Origin: Haloparvum alkalitolerans | GTDB lineage: Archaea > Halobacteriota > Halobacteria > Halobacteriales > Haloferacaceae | Length of the DNA stretch: 64,000 bases | Direction of reading: 5' to 3' | Assembly (NCBI RefSeq): GCF_050122995.1 | Contig: NZ_JBNLIA010000015.1 | Span: 62,001-126,000 of the forward strand | Part shown: positions 23,853 through 32,579 of the stretch, one piece after another | How the letters are laid out: each line of letters starts with the position of its first letter | Position numbering within the stretch: position 1 is the stretch's first letter | Notes under the pieces: model-generated | Told to the model about the DNA's origin: nothing | Seen by the model: only the letters and a program-made list of their open reading frames with translations | The model's database searches: none | Program-made: the position numbers and the translations under genes

Positions 23853-24662
23853 ATGAGCCTCGAAAAGAAAGACGACTTCGACCACGACGCGTGGCTCAAG
23901 CGGAAGGACCTGACGCCCGTCGAGACGGCCTTCCTCACCACGCTCATCTGGCTCGACAAGCGGCTGCGCATCGTCGACTACCTCGAACTGCTGGAGACGA
24001 TGTACTACCGCGTCAACCTGCAGATGCCGAAGAGCCACACGGAACAGTACGACCTCGACAACAAGTTCTGGTACTGGTACCCGCTCTACTCGCTCGGGTC
24101 CCTCTCGATCATCGCGTACCTCGTCGCGGCGGTCTCGGGCGCGCTGCTCGGGTTCTACTACTCCCCCTCGACCGCGGGCGCCGCGGCGGCGGGGGACCCG
24201 ACCGCCGCGTGGATCTCCGTCGAGAGCATCATGAAGGACGTGCAGTTCGGCCTCATGCTCCGCGGGATCCACCGCTGGGCGGCCCAGTTCATGGTCGCCG
24301 CGGTGTTCCTCCACATGTTGCGCGTCTACTTCACGGGCGCGTACAAGGAGCCCCGCGAGGTCAACTGGGTGCTCGGTATCGTCCTCATCGGCCTCACCCT
24401 GCTGTTCGGGTACACCGGCTACCTGCTCCCGTGGTACCAGCTCTCGTTCTGGGCCGGACAGATCGGCGTCGAGATGGCGCTGGCGACGCCGCTCGTCGGC
24501 GAGTGGGCCGCACAGCTCGTGTTCGGCGGCTTCACGCTCGGACAGGCGACGCTCGTGAGAATGTACATCCTGCACGTGTTCCTGCTGCCGTTCGTGGTGA
24601 CGGCGCTCATCGCGCTCCACGTCGGCATCGTCTGGGTGCAGGGCATCGCGGAACCCCACTAA
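23853..24662 (+). CDS. petB: Cytochrome b (N-terminal, b6-like)
   Basis: A 269-residue cytochrome b with four core helices. Heme ligands are His140 and His154 in helix B and His241 and His256 in helix D. The one-residue-longer spacing in helix D (14 residues between the two) is the b6-type pattern rather than the bc1 type. Quinol oxidation is shared with the next gene, so cytochrome b is split as in b6f complexes. An N-terminal extension of about 75 residues precedes the first helix. Confidence 0.93.
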   Translation: MSLEKKDDFDHDAWLKRKDLTPVETAFLTTLIWLDKRLRIVDYLELLETMYYRVNLQMPKSHTEQYDLDNKFWYWYPLYSLGSLSIIAYLVAAVSGALLGFYYSPSTAGAAAAGDPTAAWISVESIMKDVQFGLMLRGIHRWAAQFMVAAVFLHMLRVYFTGAYKEPREVNWVLGIVLIGLTLLFGYTGYLLPWYQLSFWAGQIGVEMALATPLVGEWAAQLVFGGFTLGQATLVRMYILHVFLLPFVVTALIALHVGIVWVQGIAEPH

Positions 24663-24666
24663 GCCA

Positions 24667-25431
24667 ATGACCGAATCAGACGACACCACCGAGATCAGAA
24701 CCGACGGCGGGACGGGCATCGTTCCGCCCGACGACGAGACGCCCGATTGGACGGAACGCAAGGAGCGGAGCCGCGGCCTCTCGCGGCTCACCTACGAGTA
24801 CTTCGAGCGCTCCCGCCGCGAGGACCAGGACCTCCGGCAGGAGTCCGACTACGTCGAGCGCGACGTGCTCGGCTTCCCGACGTGGCCCCACGAGACGATC
24901 CGCAACCTCGCGATCACGAGCTTCTTCGTCGGGATCATCATCCTCGTGGCCGCGGCGCTGCCGCCCGAGTTCATGAACCCGGCGAACCCGAACTCCACGC
25001 CCGCGGTCATCCTGCCGGACTGGTACCTCTACTGGTCGTTCGGGCTGTTGAAGCTCAACCCCATCAACCCCGAGCTGGCGGTGCTCGGCGGTGAGAAGGT
25101 CCTCTCCGACCAGTTCTACGGGGTCGCCGCCCACGGGGTCATCTTTGGGATCCTCGCGCTGGTGCCGTTCCTCAACAAGGGGAGCGCGCGGCGGCCGGTC
25201 GAGCAGCCGTTCTGGTCCGCGGTCGGCATCTCCGGCGTCGTGCTGTCGTTCACGCTGGCGGCGCTGGCCATCCAGAACTTCTTCCCGTTCGAGCTCGAGC
25301 TGCTGCTCACGCTCACGTTCACCCTGCCCATCGTCGCGGCGATCCTGACCTACGCCGTCCTCAAGACGATGCGCGAGGGGTACATGTACGACCTCAACAA
25401 GCGCTACTACCGGCTGCGCCCGCCGAAGTAG
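24667..25431 (+). CDS. petD: Cytochrome b C-terminal subunit (subunit IV-like)
   Basis: A 254-residue protein with three or four helices. It carries PDWYLYWSF near residue 118, the haloarchaeal form of the PEWY quinol-site motif with Asp in place of Glu. The N-terminal 85 residues are an acidic and then basic soluble extension, longer than in cyanobacterial subunit IV. It follows petB after four bases. Together they form the membrane quinol-oxidising core. Confidence 0.92.
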   Translation: MTESDDTTEIRTDGGTGIVPPDDETPDWTERKERSRGLSRLTYEYFERSRREDQDLRQESDYVERDVLGFPTWPHETIRNLAITSFFVGIIILVAAALPPEFMNPANPNSTPAVILPDWYLYWSFGLLKLNPINPELAVLGGEKVLSDQFYGVAAHGVIFGILALVPFLNKGSARRPVEQPFWSAVGISGVVLSFTLAALAIQNFFPFELELLLTLTFTLPIVAAILTYAVLKTMREGYMYDLNKRYYRLRPPK

Positions 25432-25542
25432 CGCCCGCACGACGCACCGTGACGAGCGACGACCGCCCGGCGCGGCCGGCGTGACTCCGTCACGACCCGC
25501 CGTCCCCTATCCACTACCCGCCGTTCCCGCACCACGTTCCTC

Positions 25543-25989
25543 ATGGCCCCACCGTCATCCGATCCGACCGGCGCCGACGAGCGACGCGACGACGAAACTG
25601 GCGACCCCCTCCCCAAGGAGGAGCGCCCCGAACCGGAGCCGGTGGGGGCCCGCGAGGGACCGGGCGGCCGCGAGGTGGTCGTCCCGCTGTCGCTGTACAA
25701 GGTCGTGACCGTCTTCTCGACGCTCATCGCGGTCGTGACGTTCATCTTCGGCTTCCTACTCTTAGACGCCGCGACGCTCCAGACGAGCACGCTTCGGCGG
25801 CTGTTGACGGGGCTTTTGACCGCGGTCGGGGTCACACCGCCCGCGGACACGCTGACCGCCGTGCTCGCGGTCGCGGGTCTCGCCTCGATCACCTTCGGCT
25901 CGGCCGTGTACGTCCTGGGAACCCGGTTCCGCGCTCAGGGAATGGGAAAGTCTCAAGAGGACTCCGCCGAAGACTCAGACAATGGCTGA
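25543..25989 (+). CDS. Two-span bc-cluster protein (DUF7315-like)
   Basis: A 148-residue protein. Residues 1-45 are a disordered Pro/Glu/Asp-rich tail. Two membrane helices follow (about 52-76 and 103-126), and the end is acidic (QEDSAEDSDNG). Its last bases overlap the next gene's start by eight bases, which indicates coupling. Likely a haloarchaeal DUF7315-type accessory protein, named from memory. Confidence 0.72.
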   Translation: MAPPSSDPTGADERRDDETGDPLPKEERPEPEPVGAREGPGGREVVVPLSLYKVVTVFSTLIAVVTFIFGFLLLDAATLQTSTLRRLLTGLLTAVGVTPPADTLTAVLAVAGLASITFGSAVYVLGTRFRAQGMGKSQEDSAEDSDNG

Positions 25990-26251
25990 CGAATTCATGA
26001 AGGGGTTCGCCATCTCGATGGTGGGGGCCCTCGGCTGGTTCTTCTTCGCCGGCTGGTACCGGACGCCCTCGTTCGAGCGGATCCAGCAGCTCACCGTCGA
26101 ACCGCCGGAGCCGAACGGGATCTACGACGCGGTCGCAATCTTCGCGAGCGACCTGTTCTTCTGGCTGATGGTCCTCGGCCCGCTCACGTTCTGGGTGATC
26201 ATCCCGGCGCTCCGCGAGCTTCGCCGCAGCCGCGCCGACGCGTCGAACTGA
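25982..26251 (+). CDS. Small bc-cluster membrane protein (DUF7314-like)
   Basis: An 89-residue protein with helices at residues 8-26 and 50-76 and a basic C-terminus (RELRRSRADASN). It overlaps the upstream gene by eight bases and closes the bc operon. From memory the family is DUF7314. No cofactor ligand is obvious. The following 294 bases up to the next gene, on the other strand, contain no feature I can support. Confidence 0.72.
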   Translation: MADEFMKGFAISMVGALGWFFFAGWYRTPSFERIQQLTVEPPEPNGIYDAVAIFASDLFFWLMVLGPLTFWVIIPALRELRRSRADASN

Positions 26252-26545
26252 CGCAGCGGCCTGCGGTCCCCTTTTGTGGTCCAGCCGAGGTCCGGAGCCG
26301 TGGCGCTGCCCGTGCCGGCCGCTCCGCTGCTCCGCCGCCGGCCGCTCCGCTGTCGGCCGCAACGCCGCGAGCTCATCGGCCGGTTCGTTCGGCAGTCGGC
26401 GCGAGCAGGTCGTGACGACCAGGACGAACGAAGCGGCTGACCCTGTCGAGGTGCCGGACAGTGACGAGGAACGGTAACTCCGAGAACGACGGGTCGGTCA
26501 CGCGGGACCACGACGGTCGAACGGGCGGAAGAAGGGGCGCGAGGT

Positions 26546-26986
26546 TCAGGCGAACAGCGACGACCAGAAAGTCGCGTTCAGCGCCGTGAGGACGTAGTAG
26601 GCGGCGTACAGCAGCACGAGCGACGACGCGGCGATGGCGCTTTTGGGGCGCTCGATGGTCATGTCGTTGCGCGCCTCGAGGTTCCGCGCCTCGAACTCGA
26701 ACACGTCGGCGATGAGCACGGTGACGGCGAACGTCGTCAGCAGGACGCCGCCGGTGGCCTGATACAGCGTGAACAGGCTGCTCAGAAGGACGAGGCCGAC
26801 GTTCGTGAAGACGTGGGGCAGGAACCGGTCGACGCTGTCGGACGACTCGGCCTGTTCCACGTGCTGTGCGTGGGCGAGGTGGCGCGTCGCCACGTTGGCG
26901 AGTGCCAGGACGAGAATGGCGAACGGCAGCACCGGCCCGACCACCTCGATCCAGCCGAGCGGGACGAGGAACTGCAGTGGGTCCAT
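26546..26986 (-). CDS. Four-span membrane protein (DUF7313-like)
   Basis: A 146-residue protein, MDPLQFLVPLGWIEVV onward, with helices at about 13-33, 63-80, 86-105 and 122-143 and a short His-rich loop (RHLAHAQHVEQ) at 36-46. The ATG at 26986 fits the family start; six upstream codons are also open. It points toward the bc operon, convergent with it, and is probably part of the same accessory set (DUF7313 from memory). Function is unknown. Confidence 0.7.
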   Translation of the reverse strand: MDPLQFLVPLGWIEVVGPVLPFAILVLALANVATRHLAHAQHVEQAESSDSVDRFLPHVFTNVGLVLLSSLFTLYQATGGVLLTTFAVTVLIADVFEFEARNLEARNDMTIERPKSAIAASSLVLLYAAYYVLTALNATFWSSLFA

Positions 26987-27041
26987 ACCGGATAGTCGGA
27001 CCACGACTCTTTAGAGCTTTTCCAATCGTTCCCCCGGCGAG

Positions 27042-27764
27042 CTACTCGGCGGACGGCGCGCCCGACGGCACGCGCACGAGGGGCACGTCCCCGCCGGCCG
27101 TCACCTCGACCGGCTCGTGTGCGGGGACGGTCCGCCGGACCTCATCGTCGACCACGAGCTCGACGGGTCCCTCGTCGCGTTCGACGGTCAGGGTCACGCG
27201 GTCCGGAACCACCCACGTGTCCGACCGGGTTTCGAACGGCGCGATCGGGACGACGATCAGCCCGGTGTCGGCCGCGAGCTTGGCGCCGCCGGCGGCCGCC
27301 GCGTAGCCGCCGCTCCCCAGCGGCGTGGCTGCGACGACCGCGTCGGCCCGGAAGCTGTCGAGGCGGTCGCCCTCGAGCGTCACGCCGTACTCGGAGATCC
27401 GCCCCGGGTCGCCGGTGACGAGCGTCACGTCGAGGAGCGCGTCGCCAACCGTCTCCCCGGCGACCGTGGCCGTGAGGCGCGGGTGGGACACGACGCGCCC
27501 CTCGCCGCGGATCAGGCGATCCAGGGCCGTCGGCGCGCGCTGCGGAGGTACCGAATGGGGAGAGTCGCCGACATCGACCGGGAGGATGGGCGTTCCAGCC
27601 ACCGTCTCGGTCGCCTCGCGGAGCGCCGGCTCGCCCGCGGCGACGACGGCGTCCGCGTCGGCCGTTCGGACGACCGATCCGCCCGCCTCGCGGACCGCGG
27701 TCCGAAGAGCGTCGTCGCCGCCGAGGACGGCTATCTCGACGAACTGCGTACCCGGCTGATTCAT
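27042..27764 (-). CDS. Diverged NAD kinase-like protein
   Basis: A 240-residue protein with the C-terminal half of the NAD kinase fold: ADAVVAATPLGSGGYAAAAG near residue 140 parallels the ATPTGSTAY motif, and a beta-sandwich follows. The catalytic GGDGT motif is not where it should be; the equivalent region reads ADAVVAAGEPALREA. It may be inactive or have a changed substrate. Closest named relative is ATP-NAD kinase; I would not assign that activity. Confidence 0.7.
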   Translation of the reverse strand: MNQPGTQFVEIAVLGGDDALRTAVREAGGSVVRTADADAVVAAGEPALREATETVAGTPILPVDVGDSPHSVPPQRAPTALDRLIRGEGRVVSHPRLTATVAGETVGDALLDVTLVTGDPGRISEYGVTLEGDRLDSFRADAVVAATPLGSGGYAAAAGGAKLAADTGLIVVPIAPFETRSDTWVVPDRVTLTVERDEGPVELVVDDEVRRTVPAHEPVEVTAGGDVPLVRVPSGAPSAE

Positions 27765-27816
27765 AATCGTCCCTCTGGCGGGGGCGGCAAAAAGACCGCG
27801 GGACGCAGCGGGTACG

Positions 27817-29136
27817 CTAGAACGGCCAGTCGCCGGTGACCTTCATCCCCTCGGCCTTGTTCTCCTCCTCCAGCGCGGCCGCGATCGCGGCGGTGTCGCG
27901 CGGCTCGACGCGCACGTCCGCGCCGGCGAGGTCGACGACCAGCTCGGTCAGCAGGATCGCCTGCTCACGGAGGTTGCGCGACTCGAGCTTGTCGAGCGTG
28001 TCGGCGTGTGTGTGGCCCCACCCGCGGCCGCGGTCCTCGGTCTCGCCCGAGACCATGTAGCCCGGGATCCCGCGTTTCACGAACGGCCAGTGGTCGCTGT
28101 GGGGAACCAGCTCGCCGCTCGTCGAGACCGGGTGGTCGAAGCGGTCGCTCACGCGGTCGGCCGCCGCCTCGAGCTCGTCGAAGTCGTGGTGATCGAGCTT
28201 CAGCGTGCGTCCGAAGACGTTGCTGTCGACGTTGACGACCGCGCGGACGGCCGCTGGGTCGGCCGCCTCGGCCGCGATTCCGGACCCGACCAGTCCAACC
28301 TCCTCGGCGCCGAAGGCGGTCAGCTTCACGCGCGTGTCGAGTTCGTCCTCGCGGGCGGCGAGCGCGCGGGCGACCTCGACGATCGTCGCCGTGCCGGCGC
28401 CGTTGTCCATCGCGCCCTCGGCGATGTCGTGGGCGTCGGCGTGCGAGGAGACGACGAGGTACTCCTCCGTGTCGGGGCCGAGTTCGGCGACGGCGTTGCC
28501 GCTGGTCGCCTCCGGCACCGCGCAGTCGACGCTTACGGTCGCCGTCTCGCCCTCGTGTTCGCGGACGAGGCGAGCCCCGGTCTCCTTGCTCACGCCGACC
28601 GCGGGGATCTCGCCGATCGGCGCCGCTTCGGAGCCGACGCTCCCGGTGGGCGGGAGCTGTCCGTCGACGTGGTTCGTGAAGACGAACGCCGCGGCGCCAC
28701 CCTCGACCGCGTAGTAGTACTTCTCGCGGCGGTGGATGAACCGGTCGAAGTCGTCGGGGACGGTGGTCGAGACGGTTACGACCTTGCCGGCCACGTCGGT
28801 CTCCTCGAAGTCCGACGGGAGGCCGTAGCCGAGGTCGACGAACTCGCCGGTCGCCTCGCCGGAGGGACTGCGCGGCAGCGCGATACACTCGTGGGCGCGG
28901 TCGGCGACGGGCGTTCCGTTCACCGCGATCGCGGAGTCGCCGCGCTCCCAGCCCTGCAGGTCGAACTCCTCGATGCGCGCGTTCCGGGCGCCCGCGTCCG
29001 CGAAGGCGTCTCGGGTCGCCTCCAGCGCCGCCCGCTCGCCCGCGGAACCGGCCATGCGGTCGCCGATGCCGACGAGCGTCTCCAGGTGGTCCCAGCCGAC
29101 GGTGCTCGTGAACGTCTCGCCGATCCAGTCGGTCAT
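27817..29136 (-). CDS. M28-family metallopeptidase
   Basis: A 439-residue M28 aminopeptidase-like protein. A PA-type insertion (about residues 90-210) sits between the halves of the catalytic domain. Zinc ligands are plausible as His and Asp in SHADAHD near 233, Asp in MDNGAG, Glu-Glu in FGAEEVG near 279, Asp in VNVDSN, and a His near the end in HTHADTLDKL. No signal peptide, so it acts in the cytoplasm. It lies alone between the NAD kinase-like gene and a DUF420 gene. Confidence 0.88.
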   Translation of the reverse strand: MTDWIGETFTSTVGWDHLETLVGIGDRMAGSAGERAALEATRDAFADAGARNARIEEFDLQGWERGDSAIAVNGTPVADRAHECIALPRSPSGEATGEFVDLGYGLPSDFEETDVAGKVVTVSTTVPDDFDRFIHRREKYYYAVEGGAAAFVFTNHVDGQLPPTGSVGSEAAPIGEIPAVGVSKETGARLVREHEGETATVSVDCAVPEATSGNAVAELGPDTEEYLVVSSHADAHDIAEGAMDNGAGTATIVEVARALAAREDELDTRVKLTAFGAEEVGLVGSGIAAEAADPAAVRAVVNVDSNVFGRTLKLDHHDFDELEAAADRVSDRFDHPVSTSGELVPHSDHWPFVKRGIPGYMVSGETEDRGRGWGHTHADTLDKLESRNLREQAILLTELVVDLAGADVRVEPRDTAAIAAALEEENKAEGMKVTGDWPF

Positions 29137-29346
29137 GGCTCCCGGTCTCGGGGGCGCGCCGCTAAGGGTTTCGGTGGCGGACAGCCGACACGGGATCCCC
29201 GACCCCGCGGCGCGGCCGTGCCGGAGTCCGCGCTCCGCGCCGGGGGCGACGCTGGCGCACGGGGCGTCTGCCTTGCTCTCCGTGAAAAGGGTCGGGGGAG
29301 GCGTCGGTTGCGGCGGGCTATCGGGCCTCGGACCGCGGACGACGAC

Positions 29347-29934
29347 TCAGTAGGTGTACGCGTAGACGTGGTTGAGAAGCAGGTACGTGATCACGCCGAG
29401 CACGAGCGAGAGCACCCACGAGCCGGCCGCGATCCGGCCGACGCGGGCGTGGGGCGTCTCCGTCCGGAGTTCGCGCTCGCTGTGAATGATCCCGAGGATG
29501 ATGGCGTACAGCACCACGGGCACCGCGAGGATGGACAGCAGGATGTGGACCGCGAGCATGAGGAAGTAGGCGTACGAGACCAGTTCCGGGCCGGCGAATC
29601 GCTTCGTCCCGCCGCCCGCGACGCGCGGCACGTAGATGCCGAGGAACAGCAGGATGAGCGCGAACGAGGTCGACATCGCGGCCGCGTGCTTTCGCACCTC
29701 CCCCTGCCGGATCCAGTACCACCCGAGCACGAGCGTGGCCACGGTCATCGTGTTGACGACGGCGATGGCGTGGGTCAGCAGGTTCACCGTCTCACGCGAG
29801 AGGTCGGGAAAAAGCGCCGCGAACGAGGGGACGAGAAAGACGCCGAGGACGACGCCGTACCCCACGACGGTCAGCAGCGCGGTGAGGATTCCGGGGTGCC
29901 GCTTCGCCCACGTCGTCGTGCCGGAGGAAGCCAT
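29347..29934 (-). CDS. DUF420 membrane protein
   Basis: A 195-residue protein with five predicted spans. The conserved His residues in THAIAVVNT (near 54), RKHAAAMSTSF (near 82) and AVHILLSILAV (near 129) fit DUF420, a family related to CtaG/heme-copper oxidase accessory proteins. A link to respiration is suggested by the rest of the window but is not shown here. The 210 bases before it (29137-29346) contain nothing I recognise. Confidence 0.82.
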   Translation of the reverse strand: MASSGTTTWAKRHPGILTALLTVVGYGVVLGVFLVPSFAALFPDLSRETVNLLTHAIAVVNTMTVATLVLGWYWIRQGEVRKHAAAMSTSFALILLFLGIYVPRVAGGGTKRFAGPELVSYAYFLMLAVHILLSILAVPVVLYAIILGIIHSERELRTETPHARVGRIAAGSWVLSLVLGVITYLLLNHVYAYTY

Positions 29935-30036
29935 GGTCGGGATTGGGCCGGACGCATAATCCGTCTTCGGGTTCGACGCGGGACGAGTTGCCGGCGGGCG
30001 TCCGGCCGACGGCGATCTCGGGGACGCTCCCTCCCG

Positions 30037-30741
30037 TCAGGGGTCGTCGCCGTAGACGCCGGCGTCCTCGCCGGCGGCGCCGAGCTGGTCGACCAGCCCC
30101 GACCGGATGTCGTAGGTGTCGCGGATCGTGCTCGCGAGCACGCCCTCGCGCGCGAAGACGACGTACACCGCGACGTAGTCGTACGCGTCGGGGCGCATCA
30201 GGAACACCGCACGCGGCCGGCCGTCGTCGAGCCGCGCGTTCACACGGGCGATCAGCGGTTCGAGGGGGACCGTTCCGTCCCGGAGGTCCGCGAGCAGGTC
30301 GCGGCCCGGCGGGTCCGCGAAGCAGTAGAGCGCGCCGTTGGGGTCGCCGTCCTGTCCCCGTGTCGTCAGCGAGGTCATCGCCTCGCCGTTCGCGCGCGCG
30401 GCCTGCCACGCCTCGGTCGCGGCGTCGAACATCCCCGTCACGCCGTCGGCGACCTCGATCCGCGTCTCGCGTTCCACTTCGACCGCCTCGAAGCGCGCGT
30501 CGCCGTCGTCCCACGCCAGCGTCGCCGCGACGACGTAACCCGGGCGAAGCGCCCCGACGGTCGCCCCGAGGTCGCCCGCGTACCCCTCGGCGTCGACGTG
30601 GACGCGGTCGTAGGCCGCCTCCGCGTCCGGTTCGGTGGGGTCGACCGGCCCCGGCTCGTCGGGCAGCTCCACGAGCACGAACGTCCCCTCGGCCTCGCGC
30701 TCGTCGAGCACCCGGAACCGGCCCTCCGTGGTCGGTTGCAT
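30037..30741 (-). CDS. Conserved haloarchaeal protein (DUF6663-like)
   Basis: A 234-residue acidic soluble protein with no signal or membrane helix. N-terminal residues 1-95 look like a beta-rich domain; the C-terminal part has YCFADPPGRDLLADL near 150 and RAVFLMRPDAYDYVAVYVVF near 190. I associate it with DUF6663 of haloarchaea, from memory only. No catalytic motif. Divergent from the methyltransferase gene. Confidence 0.65.
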   Translation of the reverse strand: MQPTTEGRFRVLDEREAEGTFVLVELPDEPGPVDPTEPDAEAAYDRVHVDAEGYAGDLGATVGALRPGYVVAATLAWDDGDARFEAVEVERETRIEVADGVTGMFDAATEAWQAARANGEAMTSLTTRGQDGDPNGALYCFADPPGRDLLADLRDGTVPLEPLIARVNARLDDGRPRAVFLMRPDAYDYVAVYVVFAREGVLASTIRDTYDIRSGLVDQLGAAGEDAGVYGDDP

Positions 30742-30897
30742 GGGGACGCGTAGACCGTCAGGGCGGATAAGGGGGTCGGAGTCGGACCGGTCGGACCGGG
30801 AGCCGCCTCGCCCGACTGAGCGGCTCGTCCGCGCGGACGGACCGGCGGCCGCCCCGGATCCGCACCGTTATGGGCCGGCCGCCCCAACGAACGCGCG

Positions 30898-31521
30898 ATG
30901 GGACTCCTCGAGGACAAGGCCCGGGCCCGCCTGTTCTACAAGTACCTCTCGAAGGTGTACGACCGGATCAACCCCTTCGTCTGGAACGAGGCGATGCGCG
31001 ACGAGGCGCTGGAGTGGCTCGACGTGCAGGAGGGCGACCGCGTGCTCGACGTGGGCTGTGGCACCGGCTTCGGCACCGAGGGCCTGCTGCGGTACACCGA
31101 CGACGTGCACGGGCTCGACCAGAGCGTCCACCAGATGGAGAAGGCGTTCGAGAAGTTCGGCAGGCGCGACCGCGTGCACTTCTACCGCGGCGACGCCGAA
31201 CGGCTCCCGTTCGCGGACGACTCCTTCGACGCCGTCTGGTCGTCCGGCTCCATCGAGTACTGGCCCGAACCGGTCGAGGGGCTCCGGGAGATCCGCCGCG
31301 TCGCCAAGCCCGGTGCGACGGTCCTCGTCGTCGGTCCGGACTACCCGAACTCCAAGCTGATGCGGAAGGTCGCCGACGCGATCATGCTGTTCTACGACGC
31401 CGAGGAGGCCGACCGCATGTTCGAGGCCGCCGGCTACGAGGAGTTCGAACACCACATCCAGCAGGCCAAACCCGGCAGCCCGAAGGCGATCACGACCGTC
31501 GCGACCGTCTCCGAGGAGTAG
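30898..31521 (+). CDS. SAM-dependent methyltransferase, UbiE/MenG-like
   Basis: A 207-residue class I methyltransferase. Motif I is VLDVGCGTGFGTEG near residue 50, motif II region AERLPFADDSFDAVWSSGSI near 100, and post-motif PGATVLVVGPDYPNS near 138. The N-terminal YLSKVYDRINPFVWNEAMRD resembles demethylmenaquinone and plant MPBQ methyltransferases. A role in menaquinone methylation is plausible but not shown. Monocistronic. Confidence 0.82.
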   Translation: MGLLEDKARARLFYKYLSKVYDRINPFVWNEAMRDEALEWLDVQEGDRVLDVGCGTGFGTEGLLRYTDDVHGLDQSVHQMEKAFEKFGRRDRVHFYRGDAERLPFADDSFDAVWSSGSIEYWPEPVEGLREIRRVAKPGATVLVVGPDYPNSKLMRKVADAIMLFYDAEEADRMFEAAGYEEFEHHIQQAKPGSPKAITTVATVSEE

Positions 31522-31542
31522 CGCGAGACGCCCGCTTTCGCC

Positions 31543-31608
31543 GGGGCGCTTTTCTGTCCCTGCGGGGGCGCTTTTCTGTCCCTGCGGGGGCGCTTTTCCG
31601 TCTCCCGG
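31543..31608 (+). repeat. Three-copy 22-base tandem repeat between convergent genes
   Basis: The unit GGGGCGCTTTTCTGTCCCTG plus CG repeats at 31543-31564 and 31565-31586, with a third, diverged copy at 31587-31608. Each unit carries CTTTTC, so on the plus strand it offers repeated T-rich terminator-like stretches after the methyltransferase gene and before the convergent transporter gene. It may be a tandem terminator or simple slippage. Confidence 0.6.
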
Positions 31609-31632
31609 TTGCGCCGGCTCGCGGCGTCTCGA

Positions 31633-32355
31633 CTACTCCCGCACCGCGCCCACGACGAGGTAGACGAACGGCGTGTCGACGAGCGCGATCAGGAGCTTCA
31701 GCAGGTACTGCCCGACGACGAGGCCGACCACGACCGCGGTCGGGGGCGCGTCGCCGATGCCGAACAGGGCGGGGGCGGCGACGAACGCGACGCCGACGAA
31801 GATGACCGTGTCGATGGCCTGGCTGCTCGCGGTGGAGGCGACGTTGCGCAGCCAGAGGTAGTCGCCGTCGGTGCGCTCGCGGATCGCGTGGAAGACGACC
31901 ACGTCCCAGTTCTGGCTGACGACGTACGCCAGCAGGCTCCCGGCGACGATGTTCGTCGCGGGCGCGAGCGCGGCCGCGAAGGTGTCCGCGAACTCGGGGT
32001 TCGCGGCCGGGGCCGCGAGCGTCGACCACACCAGCGCGAGCACGACGAAGTTCATCGCGAACGCGACGTTCACCATCACCTGCGCGGCGCGGCGGCCGTA
32101 CAGCTCCGCGTAGCAGTCCGACGCGAAGAAGGTGAGCGCGTACGCCAGCGCCGCGCCCGGGAGCATGATCTCGGCGCCGACCGCGGGCAGTCCGAACGGC
32201 AGGGGGAACGCGAGGATCTTGGCCGCGGTCAGCTGTGCGGTCGCCAGCGCCGTGACGAACAGCGCCACGAGGCCGACCTGCGCGACCGCGGCGCGGTCGA
32301 CCGGCGTCGTGCCGGGCGCGACGCCCGGACCGCCCGACCCGTCCGCCCGACTCAT
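31633..32355 (-). CDS. VUT/YhhQ-family transporter, queuosine-precursor type
   Basis: A 240-residue membrane protein of the YhhQ family (about six spans). It shows AAKILAFPLPFGLPAVGAE at about residues 43-61, the FFASDCYAELYGRRAA motif near 76, and NWDVVVFHAIRERT near 150. In bacteria YhhQ imports 7-cyano- or 7-aminomethyl-7-deazaguanine; in haloarchaea it could feed archaeosine synthesis (inference). The ATG overlaps the upstream RHH gene stop by four bases, so the two are coupled. Confidence 0.85.
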   Translation of the reverse strand: MSRADGSGGPGVAPGTTPVDRAAVAQVGLVALFVTALATAQLTAAKILAFPLPFGLPAVGAEIMLPGAALAYALTFFASDCYAELYGRRAAQVMVNVAFAMNFVVLALVWSTLAAPAANPEFADTFAAALAPATNIVAGSLLAYVVSQNWDVVVFHAIRERTDGDYLWLRNVASTASSQAIDTVIFVGVAFVAAPALFGIGDAPPTAVVVGLVVGQYLLKLLIALVDTPFVYLVVGAVRE

Positions 32356-32579
32356 TCGGCGTCCTCCGGGCCGGCGTCCGTCGCGTCGCCGGCGCTCCCG
32401 TCCGCCGCCTCGTCCTCCAGCCGCCCGTGGCGCTCGTCGATCTCGTCCAGCAGGTCCAGCGTCTTCCTGATCGACGCCCGCACGGCGTCGCTCCGGTTCA
32501 CGAACTTCCCGTCCTCGCCGACGTGCTCGTCGAGGTCCGCGAGCAGCTCGTCGGGGATCTCGACGCTTATCTTGCTCAT
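32352..32579 (-). CDS. Ribbon-helix-helix protein upstream of the VUT transporter
   Basis: A 75-residue protein. Residues 1-45 are an RHH domain (MSKISVEIPDELLADLDEHV, then NRSDAVRASIRKTLDLL). The tail is acidic and Gly/Ala-rich. It is translationally coupled to the transporter by ATGA, so it probably regulates the pair. No binding motif was found upstream; the short AT-rich stretch GAATAGTTAAG after 32595 is the likely core promoter region on this strand. Confidence 0.82.
   Translation of the reverse strand: MSKISVEIPDELLADLDEHVGEDGKFVNRSDAVRASIRKTLDLLDEIDERHGRLEDEAADGSAGDATDAGPEDAE

Noticed and set aside
28006..30753. A 915-residue open frame on the plus strand
   Set aside because: It runs antisense through the M28 peptidase, DUF420 and DUF6663-like genes. 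Composition is that of a GC shadow and there is no recognisable motif.
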